A DNA stretch of 16,021 bases. Source: VFJL01 sp043721435 (GTDB lineage Bacteria; Pseudomonadota; Gammaproteobacteria; Burkholderiales; Nitrosomonadaceae). Numbering within the stretch: the stretch's first letter is position 1; every line of letters starts with the position of its first letter. Shown piece by piece: positions 8,334 through 15,496 of this stretch. The notes under the pieces were generated by a model. It was not told the origin of the DNA, searched no databases, and was given only the letters and a program-made list of their open reading frames with translations. The stretch is taken from the NCBI GenBank assembly GCA_043721435.1, contig JAYSQR010000084.1, positions 1 through 16,021 on the forward strand. Direction: 5' to 3'. The position numbers were made by a program, and so were the translations under genes.

Positions 8334-10097
8334 CTAATAAACTCTGGGTTTCGGTGGAAACGATTCCACTGTCAGCGGCTTCAACCGGACCGGCTTGTAA
8401 TCCAGCCGCCGGTCTGCGCTGAAATACAAGGTATGCTTGAGCCACTTGTCGTCATCGCGCCTGGGGAAGTCATCGCGCGCATGGGCGCCACGGCTCTCGT
8501 TGCGGGCTTCTGCTGAAACCATGGTAGCCAGCGCTACCTCTACCAGATTGTCAAGCTCCAGTGCTTCTATCCGCGCAGTGTTGAACACTCTGCTCTTGTC
8601 CCCGATTTCAGTCTGCGCGGCGCGTTCCGCCACTTCACCGATTTTGGTTACACCCTGCTTCAGCATATCAGCGAAACGGAACACGCCACAATGTGCCTGC
8701 ATGGTCTTGCGCAGCGCAGTGCCTACTTGCGCTACATTCTCGCCGTCTTTCTGATTCTCCAGCCGGGCAAGCCGTGCCAGCACTTTGTCGGTGGCATCCG
8801 CCGGCAATGGTTTGTGATGGGGGTTCTTTTTCAGATCCTCGATAATCTGATTGCCGGCAGCCCGGCCAAACACGACGATATCGAGCAATGAATTGGTCCC
8901 CAGGCGATTCGCGCCATGCACAGAAACACAAGCGCACTCACCCACTGCGTAAAAACCCGGCACTACTTCCTCCGGCCCGGTTTTATAAGGTGCAACCACT
9001 TGGCCGTGAAAATTGGTGGGAATACCGCCCATCATGTAATGCGCGGTTGGCGCGACTGGAATCGGCTCATTGATCGGGTCTACCTGGGCGAATTTGATGG
9101 CGATTTCACGAATACCCGGCAACCGCATGTTGATTACATCCGCACCAAGGTGGTCGAGCTTCAGCAACAGATGATCGGCATCCTTGCCGCAGCCGCGTCC
9201 CTCCTTGATTTCCGTGGTCAGGGCGCGTGACACTACGTCGCGGCTGGCAAGATCTTTGGCATGCGGCGCATAGCGCTGCATGAACCGCTCGCCATTCTTG
9301 TTGAGCAGGTAACCGCCTTCACCGCGCACGGCTTCGCTGATGAGCACTCCTACTCCATATACTCCGGTCGGATGAAATTGCCAGAATTCCATGTCTTCCA
9401 GCGGGATACCGGCACGCGCCGCCATGCCGAGTCCGTCGCCAGTATTGATGAAAGCATTAGTGCTGGCCTGGAAGATGCGCCCCGCCCCGCCAGTGGCAAA
9501 CAGCGTGGCCTTGGCTTGCAGCACCATGACTTCGCCGGTTTCCATTTCCAACGCCGTCACGCCCAGCACATCCCCCTGCTCGTCGCGAATCAGATCCAGC
9601 CCCATCCACTCGATGAAAAACTGGGTATTGGCGCGCACGTTGCGCTGATATAGCGTATGCAGCATGGCGTGGCCGGTGCGATCCGCCGCCGCACAGGAAC
9701 GCGTTGCCTGCGCGCCGCCGAAATTCTGTGACTGACCGCCGAAAGGACGCTGGTAAATTTTTCCGTTCTCCAGCCGATCAAATGGCATACCGAAATGCTC
9801 CAGCTCATACACCACTTCATTAGCCTGGCGGCACATGAATTCGATGGCATCCTGGTCACCCAGATAGTCGGAACCTTTCACCGTGTCGTACATGTGCCAG
9901 TGCCAGTTGTCCTCGGTAACGTTACCCAGCGCCGCAGCGATGCCGCCCTGTGCTGCCACTGTATGCGAGCGTGTGGGAAACACCTTGGATAACACTGCCA
10001 CCTTGAGTCCGGCTTCCGATAGTTGCAAGGCAGCGCGCATCCCGGCGCCACCGGCACCAACAATGACTGCATCGAATTTTCTTCTGGCTATCGCCAC
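8334..10097 (-). CDS. sdhA: Succinate dehydrogenase flavoprotein subunit
   Basis: Catalytic subunit oxidising succinate to fumarate, 587 aa from a GTG start at 10097. That start has GGAG six to seven bases upstream, lies one base after the sdhD stop, and places the FAD-linking histidine at residue 45 (TRSHTVAAQGG), the same number as in the 588-aa E. coli protein. The ATG at 10133 lies inside sdhD and adds 12 unlikely residues. Other active-site residues are H242 (FHPTGVYG), R286 (LASRDVV), H353 (TAHYMMGG) and R398 (GANRLGTN). The N-terminal dinucleotide motif is GAGGAG (14-19). SdhE, encoded three genes on, is expected to assist its flavinylation. Confidence 0.96.
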   Translation of the reverse strand: MAIARRKFDAVIVGAGGAGMRAALQLSEAGLKVAVLSKVFPTRSHTVAAQGGIAAALGNVTEDNWHWHMYDTVKGSDYLGDQDAIEFMCRQANEVVYELEHFGMPFDRLENGKIYQRPFGGQSQNFGGAQATRSCAAADRTGHAMLHTLYQRNVRANTQFFIEWMGLDLIRDEQGDVLGVTALEMETGEVMVLQAKATLFATGGAGRIFQASTNAFINTGDGLGMAARAGIPLEDMEFWQFHPTGVYGVGVLISEAVRGEGGYLLNKNGERFMQRYAPHAKDLASRDVVSRALTTEIKEGRGCGKDADHLLLKLDHLGADVINMRLPGIREIAIKFAQVDPINEPIPVAPTAHYMMGGIPTNFHGQVVAPYKTGPEEVVPGFYAVGECACVSVHGANRLGTNSLLDIVVFGRAAGNQIIEDLKKNPHHKPLPADATDKVLARLARLENQKDGENVAQVGTALRKTMQAHCGVFRFADMLKQGVTKIGEVAERAAQTEIGDKSRVFNTARIEALELDNLVEVALATMVSAEARNESRGAHARDDFPRRDDDKWLKHTLYFSADRRLDYKPVRLKPLTVESFPPKPRVY

Positions 10098-10098
10098 A

Positions 10099-10443
10099 TC
10101 AGCTCCACAGGATATCTGCCGACCATACGGCATAAAACAGCAGCGACAAAATGACCAGTATTTGCAGCGTCAGGCGGGTGCCAGTGGCGTGCACATAATC
10201 CATCAGAATGTTGCGCATTCCGATCCAGGCATGCCAGCATAGACTCACAAAAAACAGGAAAGAAGCAATGCGCAGCCACTGCTCACTGAATAGCGCTTTC
10301 CAGGCAGCATGATCATGCGGCGGCGAAATCAGCAACACCGCTGCCAGCAGCAGGAAGTAGACTGCCATCACCACTGCGGTGACACGCTGCACCAGCCAGT
10401 CGCGCAGACCGTAATGAGCACCAGTGACTACTGGTTTCACCAT
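10099..10443 (-). CDS. sdhD: Succinate dehydrogenase membrane anchor subunit SdhD
   Basis: A 114-aa protein with three transmembrane helices (about 18-38, 56-78 and 91-111) that anchors SdhAB and forms part of the quinone and heme b site. The segment HAWIGMRNILMDYV places the heme-ligand candidate H71 and quinone-site D82-Y83 at the same positions as in E. coli SdhD. The start ATG at 10443 overlaps the end of sdhC by seven bases, suggesting coupled translation. The frame extends further upstream, but only as a shadow of sdhC. Confidence 0.93.
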   Translation of the reverse strand: MVKPVVTGAHYGLRDWLVQRVTAVVMAVYFLLLAAVLLISPPHDHAAWKALFSEQWLRIASFLFFVSLCWHAWIGMRNILMDYVHATGTRLTLQILVILSLLFYAVWSADILWS

Positions 10444-10814
10444 ATTGCCGCTCCGATCAATAGCGTGAGGATGGCCCCTGCCACCAGCACCAGTTTGCTG
10501 CTCATGCGCGCCTGTTCCAGCGCAATGCCATAATGCAGATCCAGCATCAGGTGACGAATGCCCGCGCAGAAATGATGCAGCAAGAACCACAATGCCAACA
10601 TTGATGCGCCCTTGATCAAGGGACTGGCCAGAGAGGACTGGAGTTCAGCATAGCTTTGCGGTGAAGCCAGTGCCATCTGCAGGCCGCAGAGTAAAACAGG
10701 GATACCGGGGAAAAACAGCAGCGCTCCACTAATGCGGTGCAGAATCGAAACCACTGCCGGCAAGGGCTGCTTGATTTCTATGAGATTAAGATGCTTGGGG
10801 CGTTTTCTTTGCAA
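10437..10814 (-). CDS. sdhC: Succinate dehydrogenase cytochrome b556 subunit SdhC
   Basis: A 125-aa anchor subunit with three hydrophobic helices (about 29-49, 66-87 and 106-124). The quinone-site motif SILHRISG (23-30) and the heme-b segment LLHHFCAGIRH, with H81 as likely ligand, identify the family. The start is TTG at 10814: no ATG or GTG occurs in this frame between it and the upstream stop, and GGAAG lies six bases before it. An ATG at 10827 is out of frame. It is the first gene of the minus-strand TCA operon, so a weak TTG start would set the basal translation of the coupled sdhCD pair. Confidence 0.92.
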   Translation of the reverse strand: MQRKRPKHLNLIEIKQPLPAVVSILHRISGALLFFPGIPVLLCGLQMALASPQSYAELQSSLASPLIKGASMLALWFLLHHFCAGIRHLMLDLHYGIALEQARMSSKLVLVAGAILTLLIGAAIW

Positions 10815-10853
10815 TTTTCGCTTCCATGCAATCGGGTTTCAGAGCCAGTGGCG

Positions 10854-10882
10854 AGTTTAGCCCGTTATGCCAGGCGATACAA
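10854..10882 (-). promoter_or_regulatory. Candidate sigma-70 promoter for the sdhCDAB operon
   Basis: On the minus strand TTGTAT (10877-10882) and TAAACT (10854-10859) are separated by 17 bases and lie about 40 bases before the sdhC TTG codon. The match to consensus is moderate (3/6 and 4/6), so this is the best candidate I see rather than a firm call. Confidence 0.35.
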
Positions 10883-10931
10883 CCAAGCAAATTTACGGGC
10901 AGAATCAAAACCGGCCTGCCAATTCCTTGAA

Positions 10932-10960
10932 TTGACAGCCGCGTGGAATGTTTCTATAGT
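10932..10960 (+). promoter_or_regulatory. Strong sigma-70 promoter for mdh
   Basis: TTGACA (10932-10937, perfect -35) is followed after exactly 17 bases by TATAGT (10955-10960, 5/6 match to the -10 consensus). Transcription would start near 10967, giving a leader of about 45 bases before the mdh ATG. It reads away from the sdh operon, so the two units share a divergent control region of about 200 bases. Confidence 0.75.
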
Positions 10961-11011
10961 CGAATACGTTGCAAACCCCATGCATTGGCCATCTCTCCCA
11001 GGAGCGCAAAA

Positions 11012-11995
11012 ATGAAACCTCCCATTCGCGTCGCGGTCACCGGCGCTGCGGGTCAGATTGGTTACAGCCTGCTATTTCGCATTGCCGCCGGCGACATGCT
11101 CGGTGAGGATCAACCGGTCATCCTGCAACTGCTAGACATCCCCCAATCACAACCCATGCTCAAGGGCGTGGTGATGGAACTGTACGATTGCGCATTTCCC
11201 CTGCTGGCTGATGTGATTGCGACCGACGATCCCAGAATTGCTTTCCGTGATGCCAGCATTGCCATGCTGGTGGGCGCGCGCCCCCGCAGCAAGGGCATGG
11301 AACGCAAGGATCTGCTGGAATCCAACGGGGTAATATTTGCTGCCCAGGGCAAGGCACTGGATGAAGTCGTGCGCCGTGATGTAAAGATCCTGGTGGTGGG
11401 CAACCCCGCCAATACCAACGCTTACATCGCGATGAAAAATGCGCCTAGCCTGAAGCCAGACAATTTCTCGGCAATGCTGCGACTGGACCACAACCGCGCT
11501 CTGTCGCAAGTGGCTGTAAAACTTGCTCAACCGGTTTCCGACATCCGTAAAATGGTGGTGTGGGGCAATCACTCCACCACCCAATACCCGGATCTGAACC
11601 ACGCTGAAGCGGGTGGCAAGAAAGTGATCGACCTCATCAACGACCCGGCATGGGTGGAAAACTATTTCATCCCCACCGTACAGAAGCGTGGCGCCACGGT
11701 GATCGAAGCGCGCGGCCTGTCGAGCGCTGCCAGCGCTGCCAATGCAGCCGTCAATCATATGCATGACTGGGTTTCTGGCACCCCGGAAAACAACTGGGTG
11801 TCGATGGGCATTCCGTCAGACGGCAGCTACGGCATTCCTGCAGGCGTGATTTATGGGCATCCCGCTACCTGTCGAGACGGTGTCTACAAAATCGTTCAGG
11901 GACTGCAAATAAGCGATTCCGGCATAGCGAGAATGCAGGCAAGCTACCAGGATTTGCTGGAAGAGCGTGACTCGGTAAGGCATCTGCTGGGGTAA
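11012..11995 (+). CDS. mdh: Malate dehydrogenase (NAD-dependent)
   Basis: A 327-aa enzyme converting malate to oxaloacetate, the substrate of the neighbouring citrate synthase and methylcitrate synthase. The N-terminal NAD-binding motif is TGAAGQIGYS (10-19) and the cofactor-site aspartate lies in LLDIP (40-44). Substrate arginines lie in GARPRSKGMER (88-98). The catalytic pair is D159 (LDHNR) and H187 (WGNHSTTQYPD). GARPR and the LDHNR segment belong to the cytosolic-type malate dehydrogenases common in betaproteobacteria, unlike the shorter E. coli type. ATG 11012 has AGGAG seven bases upstream; the frame extends further upstream into the promoter and is not used. Confidence 0.96.
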   Translation: MKPPIRVAVTGAAGQIGYSLLFRIAAGDMLGEDQPVILQLLDIPQSQPMLKGVVMELYDCAFPLLADVIATDDPRIAFRDASIAMLVGARPRSKGMERKDLLESNGVIFAAQGKALDEVVRRDVKILVVGNPANTNAYIAMKNAPSLKPDNFSAMLRLDHNRALSQVAVKLAQPVSDIRKMVVWGNHSTTQYPDLNHAEAGGKKVIDLINDPAWVENYFIPTVQKRGATVIEARGLSSAASAANAAVNHMHDWVSGTPENNWVSMGIPSDGSYGIPAGVIYGHPATCRDGVYKIVQGLQISDSGIARMQASYQDLLEERDSVRHLLG

Positions 11996-12079
11996 AGATA
12001 TTTCCACATTTCGTTGAACTCCCGTTTTCAGCGCATCTTCTCTTGCGCAATTGAAAATTCAGCATCTCCCCGAATACTT

Positions 12080-12988
12080 ATGACCACACTCTCCGCCGGC
12101 TCCCGTTTCCGTGCTGCGCTTGCCGCTGAGAAACCTCTGCAAGTGGCAGGCTGCATCAATGCCTACTGCGCGCGCATGGCGGAGCGCACCGGTTTCAAGG
12201 CGATTTATCTTTCTGGCGGCGGCGTGGCGGCGGGTTCGCTGGGTGTACCCGATCGCGGCATTTCGACGCTGGACGATGTGCTGACCGATGTGCGCCGCAT
12301 CACCAACATCACCCATCTGCCGCTGCTGGTGGACGCGGATACCGGCTTCGGCGATACAGGTATTGCGCGCGGCATCGCTCACACGGTGAAATCGTTGATC
12401 CAATCGGGTGCCGGAGCAATGCATATCGAAGACCAGGTGCAGGCCAAGCGCTGCGGCCACCTTCCCGGCAAAGCCATCGTCAGCAAGAATGAAATGGTGG
12501 ATCGGATCAAGGCTGCAGTGGATGCCAGAACCGATGCTGATTTTGTCATCATGGCGCGCACCGATGCGCTGGCGGTGGAAGGATTGCAATCTGCCATCGA
12601 CCGGGCTTGCGCCTGTGTCGAGGCGGGCGCGGACATGATATTTCCCGAAGCGATAACCGAACTGGACATGTACCGGCAATTCGCCGCTGCGGTGAAAGTG
12701 CCGATCCTGGCCAACATCACCGAGTTTGGCGCAACCCCGCTCTACACCACCCAGGAACTGGCTGCTGCGGATGTCTCGCTGGTGCTCTATCCGCTGTCCG
12801 CATTTCGCGCCATGAATGCCGCTGCGCTCAAGGTATACCAGGCGATACGCACCGAAGGCACGCAGAAAAATGTGATCAACACCATGCAGACTCGCGCCGA
12901 ACTGTACGATTTTCTTGATTACCCTGCATACGAGCAGAAACCGGATACTTTGTTTTCCGGAGACTCGGAAAGAACTGGAAATGAGTGA
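12080..12988 (+). CDS. prpB: 2-methylisocitrate lyase
   Basis: A 302-aa enzyme of the isocitrate lyase/PEP mutase superfamily that cleaves 2-methylisocitrate to pyruvate and succinate, the last step of the methylcitrate cycle. The signature KRCGH (123-127, catalytic C125) sits within EDQVQAKRCGHLPGK. The metal-binding segment is VDADTGFG (84-91), and the lid and core motifs IMARTDAL and NITEFGATP fit PrpB rather than the longer AceA. No clear Shine-Dalgarno precedes ATG 12080; a TTG at 12014 is possible but gives a poor N-terminal extension. It follows mdh by 84 bases with no terminator, so it is probably cotranscribed, and overlaps prpC by eight bases. Confidence 0.93.
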   Translation: MTTLSAGSRFRAALAAEKPLQVAGCINAYCARMAERTGFKAIYLSGGGVAAGSLGVPDRGISTLDDVLTDVRRITNITHLPLLVDADTGFGDTGIARGIAHTVKSLIQSGAGAMHIEDQVQAKRCGHLPGKAIVSKNEMVDRIKAAVDARTDADFVIMARTDALAVEGLQSAIDRACACVEAGADMIFPEAITELDMYRQFAAAVKVPILANITEFGATPLYTTQELAAADVSLVLYPLSAFRAMNAAALKVYQAIRTEGTQKNVINTMQTRAELYDFLDYPAYEQKPDTLFSGDSERTGNE

Positions 12989-14141
12989 AGCTAGCGAAAT
13001 TCCTGCCCCCAGAAGCAAGAAATCCGTGATGCTGTCAGGCGTAGTGGCGGGCAATACTGCCATCTGCACCGTCGGCAGAACCGGCAACGATTTGCATTAC
13101 CGCGGCTATGACATTCTGGACCTGGCTGCTGCCTGCGAATTCGAGGAAATCGCCTATTTGCTGGTGCACGAGAAGCTGCCTACGCTCGCGGAGTTGGCTG
13201 CATACAAGGCAAAACTGAAAAGCCTGCGCGACCTGCCCGCCAGCGTCAAAACCGTGCTGGAAACAATTCCGGCGACGGCGCACCCGATGGATGTCTTGCG
13301 TACCGGCGTATCCGCGCTGGGCACGGTGTTGCCGGAAGCGGCAGACCATACCAGCGCCGCTGCGCGCGATCTGGCTGACCGGCTGCTGGCCTGCCTTGGC
13401 TCGATGCTGCTGTACTGGCATCACTATGCGCACAATAACCGCCGCATCGAACTGGCAACCGATGATGATTCCATTGGCGGGCATTTCCTGCACCTGCTGC
13501 ATGGCCAGCCGCCGCCGCAACCGTGGGTAAAGGCCATGCATACCTCGCTGGTGCTGTACGCCGAGCATGAATTCAACGCTTCCACTTTCGCCGCGCGCGT
13601 GATCGCCGGCACCGGCTCGGACTTCTACTCCGCCATCACCGGCGCCATCGGTGCGCTGCGCGGACCCAAGCATGGCGGAGCCAATGAAGCCGCATTCGAC
13701 ATCCAGCAACGCTACCGCAGTGCTAACGAGGCCGAGATTGATATTCGCCGCCGTGTCGCGAACCGGGAAATCATCACCGGTTTCGGCCATCCGGTTTACA
13801 ACATCGCCGATCCGCGCAACAAGGTCATCAGGGAAGTAGCCAGAAAGCTGTCGGCAGACGCCGGTGACATGAAAATGTTCGACATCGCAACCAGGCTGGA
13901 AACGGTGATGTGGAACAGCAAAAAAATGTTCCCCAATCTCGACTGGTTCTCCGCCGTGAGCTACCACATGCTGGGAGTGCCGACTGCCATGTTCACCCCG
14001 CTGTTCGCGATCTCCCGCACCAGCGGCTGGGCCGCGCACATCATCGAGCAGCGCCTGGACAACAAGATCATCCGGCCTTCTGCCAATTACATCGGGCCGG
14101 ACAACCGGGAATTTGTGGATATTTCAGTGCGCATCAAGTAG
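12981..14141 (+). CDS. prpC: 2-methylcitrate synthase
   Basis: A 386-aa enzyme that condenses propionyl-CoA with oxaloacetate; such enzymes often accept acetyl-CoA as well. It lacks the N-terminal beta domain of GltA and opens with the PrpC-type GNTAICTVGRTGNDLHYRGY (24-43). Catalytic residues are H231 (GPKHGGANEA), H270 (GFGHPVYNIADPR) and D321 (PNLDWFSAVSYHMLG), and IIEQRLDNKIIRPSANY is typical of the family C-terminus. The ATG lies inside the end of prpB (ATGAGTGA), giving an eight-base overlap and likely coupled translation. No prpD, acnD or prpF follows: the next gene begins an integron cassette-like array 118 bases later. Confidence 0.93.
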   Translation: MSEASEIPAPRSKKSVMLSGVVAGNTAICTVGRTGNDLHYRGYDILDLAAACEFEEIAYLLVHEKLPTLAELAAYKAKLKSLRDLPASVKTVLETIPATAHPMDVLRTGVSALGTVLPEAADHTSAAARDLADRLLACLGSMLLYWHHYAHNNRRIELATDDDSIGGHFLHLLHGQPPPQPWVKAMHTSLVLYAEHEFNASTFAARVIAGTGSDFYSAITGAIGALRGPKHGGANEAAFDIQQRYRSANEAEIDIRRRVANREIITGFGHPVYNIADPRNKVIREVARKLSADAGDMKMFDIATRLETVMWNSKKMFPNLDWFSAVSYHMLGVPTAMFTPLFAISRTSGWAAHIIEQRLDNKIIRPSANYIGPDNREFVDISVRIK

Positions 14142-14258
14142 TAAACCTAACTGCATGAGCGGTCAACTCAATGAAAAAACGGGGAAATAATTTCATGTTT
14201 GACAGTGCGAACATAAATAGACGACATTGCCTCATGATAAACCTGTTATCCATATCTG
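14142..14258 (+). other. Intergenic segment between prpC and the cassette array
   Basis: No gene and no terminator hairpin were found in this AT-rich segment. It contains an isolated TTGACA (14199-14204) without a good -10 box at the right distance, and an RYYYAAC string ACCTAAC (14145-14151) that does not pair with the flank of the core site at 14259. If the array has an attI-like or secondary insertion site, it should lie here. Confidence 0.4.
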
Positions 14259-14265
14259 GTTGGGC
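14259..14265 (+). other. Integron core site GTTGGGC, left boundary of the array
   Basis: GTTGGGC fits the GTTRRRY core at which integron integrases join cassettes, with the crossover after the first G. The six bases TTGGGC at the start of cassette 1 are exactly complementary to the GCCCAA of the attC at that cassette's far end (14959-14964), as expected for a cassette that once circularised. The left side shows no attC hairpin, so it is either attI-like or a secondary G^TT site. Confidence 0.6.
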
Positions 14266-15019
14266 ATCAGGAGATTGATCGGTGGACGTTCGGTACTTTC
14301 TAAAACAGCGAGTGGAATTCATTCGGCAGTTTTACGTCATTTCCTCTGCAGCTTACATCGAGCGCAAGCGTCTGATCGAAGCAGAAGAGGAGCCATTCAT
14401 CCCTCCGTACAGTGAAGATCCTGAACCGGCTTTTCTTGATGAGTGGCTGGAAGCTGAAGAATCCCTTCAAGTTCTTGGGCGCACATGCATCTCAATGCTC
14501 GCAGCCATTTTCCATCTCTACTTTAAGACATGGGAACGCCAGATCGGAATACCCGTTGACGCCTCGTTCAAGGCAGACTTCAAGACCGGTTGGCTGAATG
14601 GTTACAAGGCATACTTCGCTCGCCATTTCCATGTACGGTTCGAGGACAGTCCAACCAGCCTCGCAGTTTTGGAGGAAATTGTTCTTGTGAGAAATAGGAC
14701 TCAACATCCTGGGTCGATCACGATGGATAGTTCGCACTACTCGGACAGTGACCTGAAAAAACTTCCGCACCCATTCTTTATCGACGAAAACGATGCGTCT
14801 CTATTCTCTGAGACGGAAGAAGGCGAACGCGATTGGATCATGGCACCGCCGATCCGAGTTACTGCGGAGAAGTTGTTTGCCGCGCTATCCGAAGTCGAGA
14901 GCTTCGCCGAATGGCTGGAGAATGTTGAGGTTGAGCAGCATGCTTCGTGACCGCAGACGCCCAACCCATCAATCCACCGGACCTGCGCGAAAAGCCGCGC
15001 AGGCCGGTGATTTCAAACG
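14260..15019 (+). mobile_element. Integron gene cassette 1 (HEPN-like gene)
   Basis: About 760 bases bounded by GTTRRRY crossover points at 14259/14260 and 15019/15020. It holds one + strand gene (14282-14950) followed after eight bases by its attC. The compact layout is typical: the ribosome site starts nine bases after the boundary, there is no internal promoter, and the gene is oriented toward the attC. Confidence 0.75.
14282..14950 (+). CDS. Hypothetical cassette protein with a HEPN-like RNxxxH motif
   Basis: A 222-aa soluble, acidic, largely helical protein with no family I can name. GTG at 14282 has AGGAGA (14269-14274) seven bases upstream. The central part is helical (about 55-85), followed by a Trp/Tyr/Phe-rich segment (104-120). 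EEIVLVRNRTQHPG contains R137-N138-x-x-x-H142, the Rx4-6H signature of HEPN ribonucleases found in toxin-antitoxin, abortive-infection and CRISPR effectors. The motif sits at the end of a helix after an acidic pair, as in HEPN domains. The C-terminus (about 192-215) is a further predicted helix. A six-residue motif can occur by chance, so the HEPN call is an inference. No antitoxin partner lies in the same cassette. Confidence 0.8.
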   Translation: MDVRYFLKQRVEFIRQFYVISSAAYIERKRLIEAEEEPFIPPYSEDPEPAFLDEWLEAEESLQVLGRTCISMLAAIFHLYFKTWERQIGIPVDASFKADFKTGWLNGYKAYFARHFHVRFEDSPTSLAVLEEIVLVRNRTQHPGSITMDSSHYSDSDLKKLPHPFFIDENDASLFSETEEGERDWIMAPPIRVTAEKLFAALSEVESFAEWLENVEVEQHAS

Positions 15020-15025
15020 TTGGAC
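14959..15025 (+). other. attC recombination site of cassette 1
   Basis: A 67-base imperfect palindrome. The left arm starts GCCCAAC (14959-14965, RYYYAAC) and the right arm ends GTTGGAC (15019-15025, GTTRRRY), pairing at six of seven positions. The inner stem CACCGG/CCGGTG (14975-14980 and 15004-15009) continues into CCTGCGCG/CGCGCAGG (14982-14989 and 14996-15003) with loop AAAAGC. A14981 on the left arm has no partner, and C14974 is a second unpaired base outside it; such extrahelical bases direct strand choice by the integrase. All elements of an attC are present in the right order and spacing. Confidence 0.88.
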
Positions 15026-15496
15026 ACTAGGAGAAACAAGCCATGGGAATTTTTGGTGCGCTAAACCCTTTCAGTTATCGGCGCAAGTATGAAGCCGCGT
15101 GGAACGCTCTTATGGCAGCGTATACGTTTGAATTACTCTCGTCTGAACAGAAGCAACAGGTCCTGGATCAATGTGAAGTAATTGAGTCATCTGTACTGCA
15201 TCGCCCCGTTAATTATCTGGAGATTGTTGCTCATCTCAACAACGCACAGAAGTATCACCTATTCTCGCTCGCCATGATGAATCTTGGAATTCGCCCTGCG
15301 CTCGGAAGCGAGCCGTGGCACAAGGTCAAAAATCCACATGTAGACCTGCTTGACGCGAAGGAAGTCATTCTTTACACCAAGCAACAACTTGAAAAAGAAT
15401 TTCTTGTTGATTTTTCAAAGCTTACAAAGTTTAAGGGATGAAACCCCGAACTACCAAACCTTTCGCCTGCTTCCAGCCAGTCACTTACCTCAGACG
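15020..15496 (+). mobile_element. Integron gene cassette 2 (orphan gene)
   Basis: About 477 bases between the crossover in attC1 (15019/15020) and a second GTTGGGC core (crossover 15496/15497). It contains one gene (15043-15441) and 55 bases of trailing sequence that should be its attC, of which only the right half is recognisable. Confidence 0.6.
15043..15441 (+). CDS. Hypothetical cassette protein (132 aa)
   Basis: I do not recognise this protein. The ATG has AGGAGA (15029-15034) eight bases upstream, four bases inside the cassette boundary. The protein is soluble and mostly helical: an aromatic and basic start (NPFSYRRKYEAAW), a Gln/Glu-rich helix (about 33-48), a middle segment HLNNAQKYHLFSLAMMNLGI, then WHKVKNPHVDLLDAKE and a charged C-terminal helix (KQQLEKEF). 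No signal peptide or membrane span is seen. Codon use looks more AT-tolerant at third positions than in the TCA genes, consistent with acquisition. The second half, with several His, Asp and Asn residues, shows no recognisable catalytic motif. Confidence 0.75.
   Translation: MGIFGALNPFSYRRKYEAAWNALMAAYTFELLSSEQKQQVLDQCEVIESSVLHRPVNYLEIVAHLNNAQKYHLFSLAMMNLGIRPALGSEPWHKVKNPHVDLLDAKEVILYTKQQLEKEFLVDFSKLTKFKG

Noticed and set aside
11147..11764. Minus-strand open frame of 205 codons opposite mdh
   Set aside because: Antisense to mdh, with no ribosome site or recognisable domain.
12031..12052. GCGCA...TGCGC hairpin between mdh and prpB as a terminator
   Set aside because: Only five base pairs with an eight-base loop and no T run after it.
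12059..13087. Minus-strand open frame of 342 codons opposite prpB
   Set aside because: Antisense to a clear prpB with intact motifs; no family resemblance in the translation.
13035..14039. Minus-strand open frame of 334 codons opposite prpC
   Set aside because: Antisense to prpC; composition is that of a reverse-complement shadow in GC-rich coding DNA.
14199..14228. TTGACA as the -35 of an integron Pc promoter
   Set aside because: The hexamer is perfect, but nothing resembling TATAAT lies 16-18 bases downstream.
14145..14265. ACCTAAC to GTTGGGC as a long (about 120-base) attC
   Set aside because: The end strings fit RYYYAAC and GTTRRRY, but the flanks do not pair and no hairpin forms between them.
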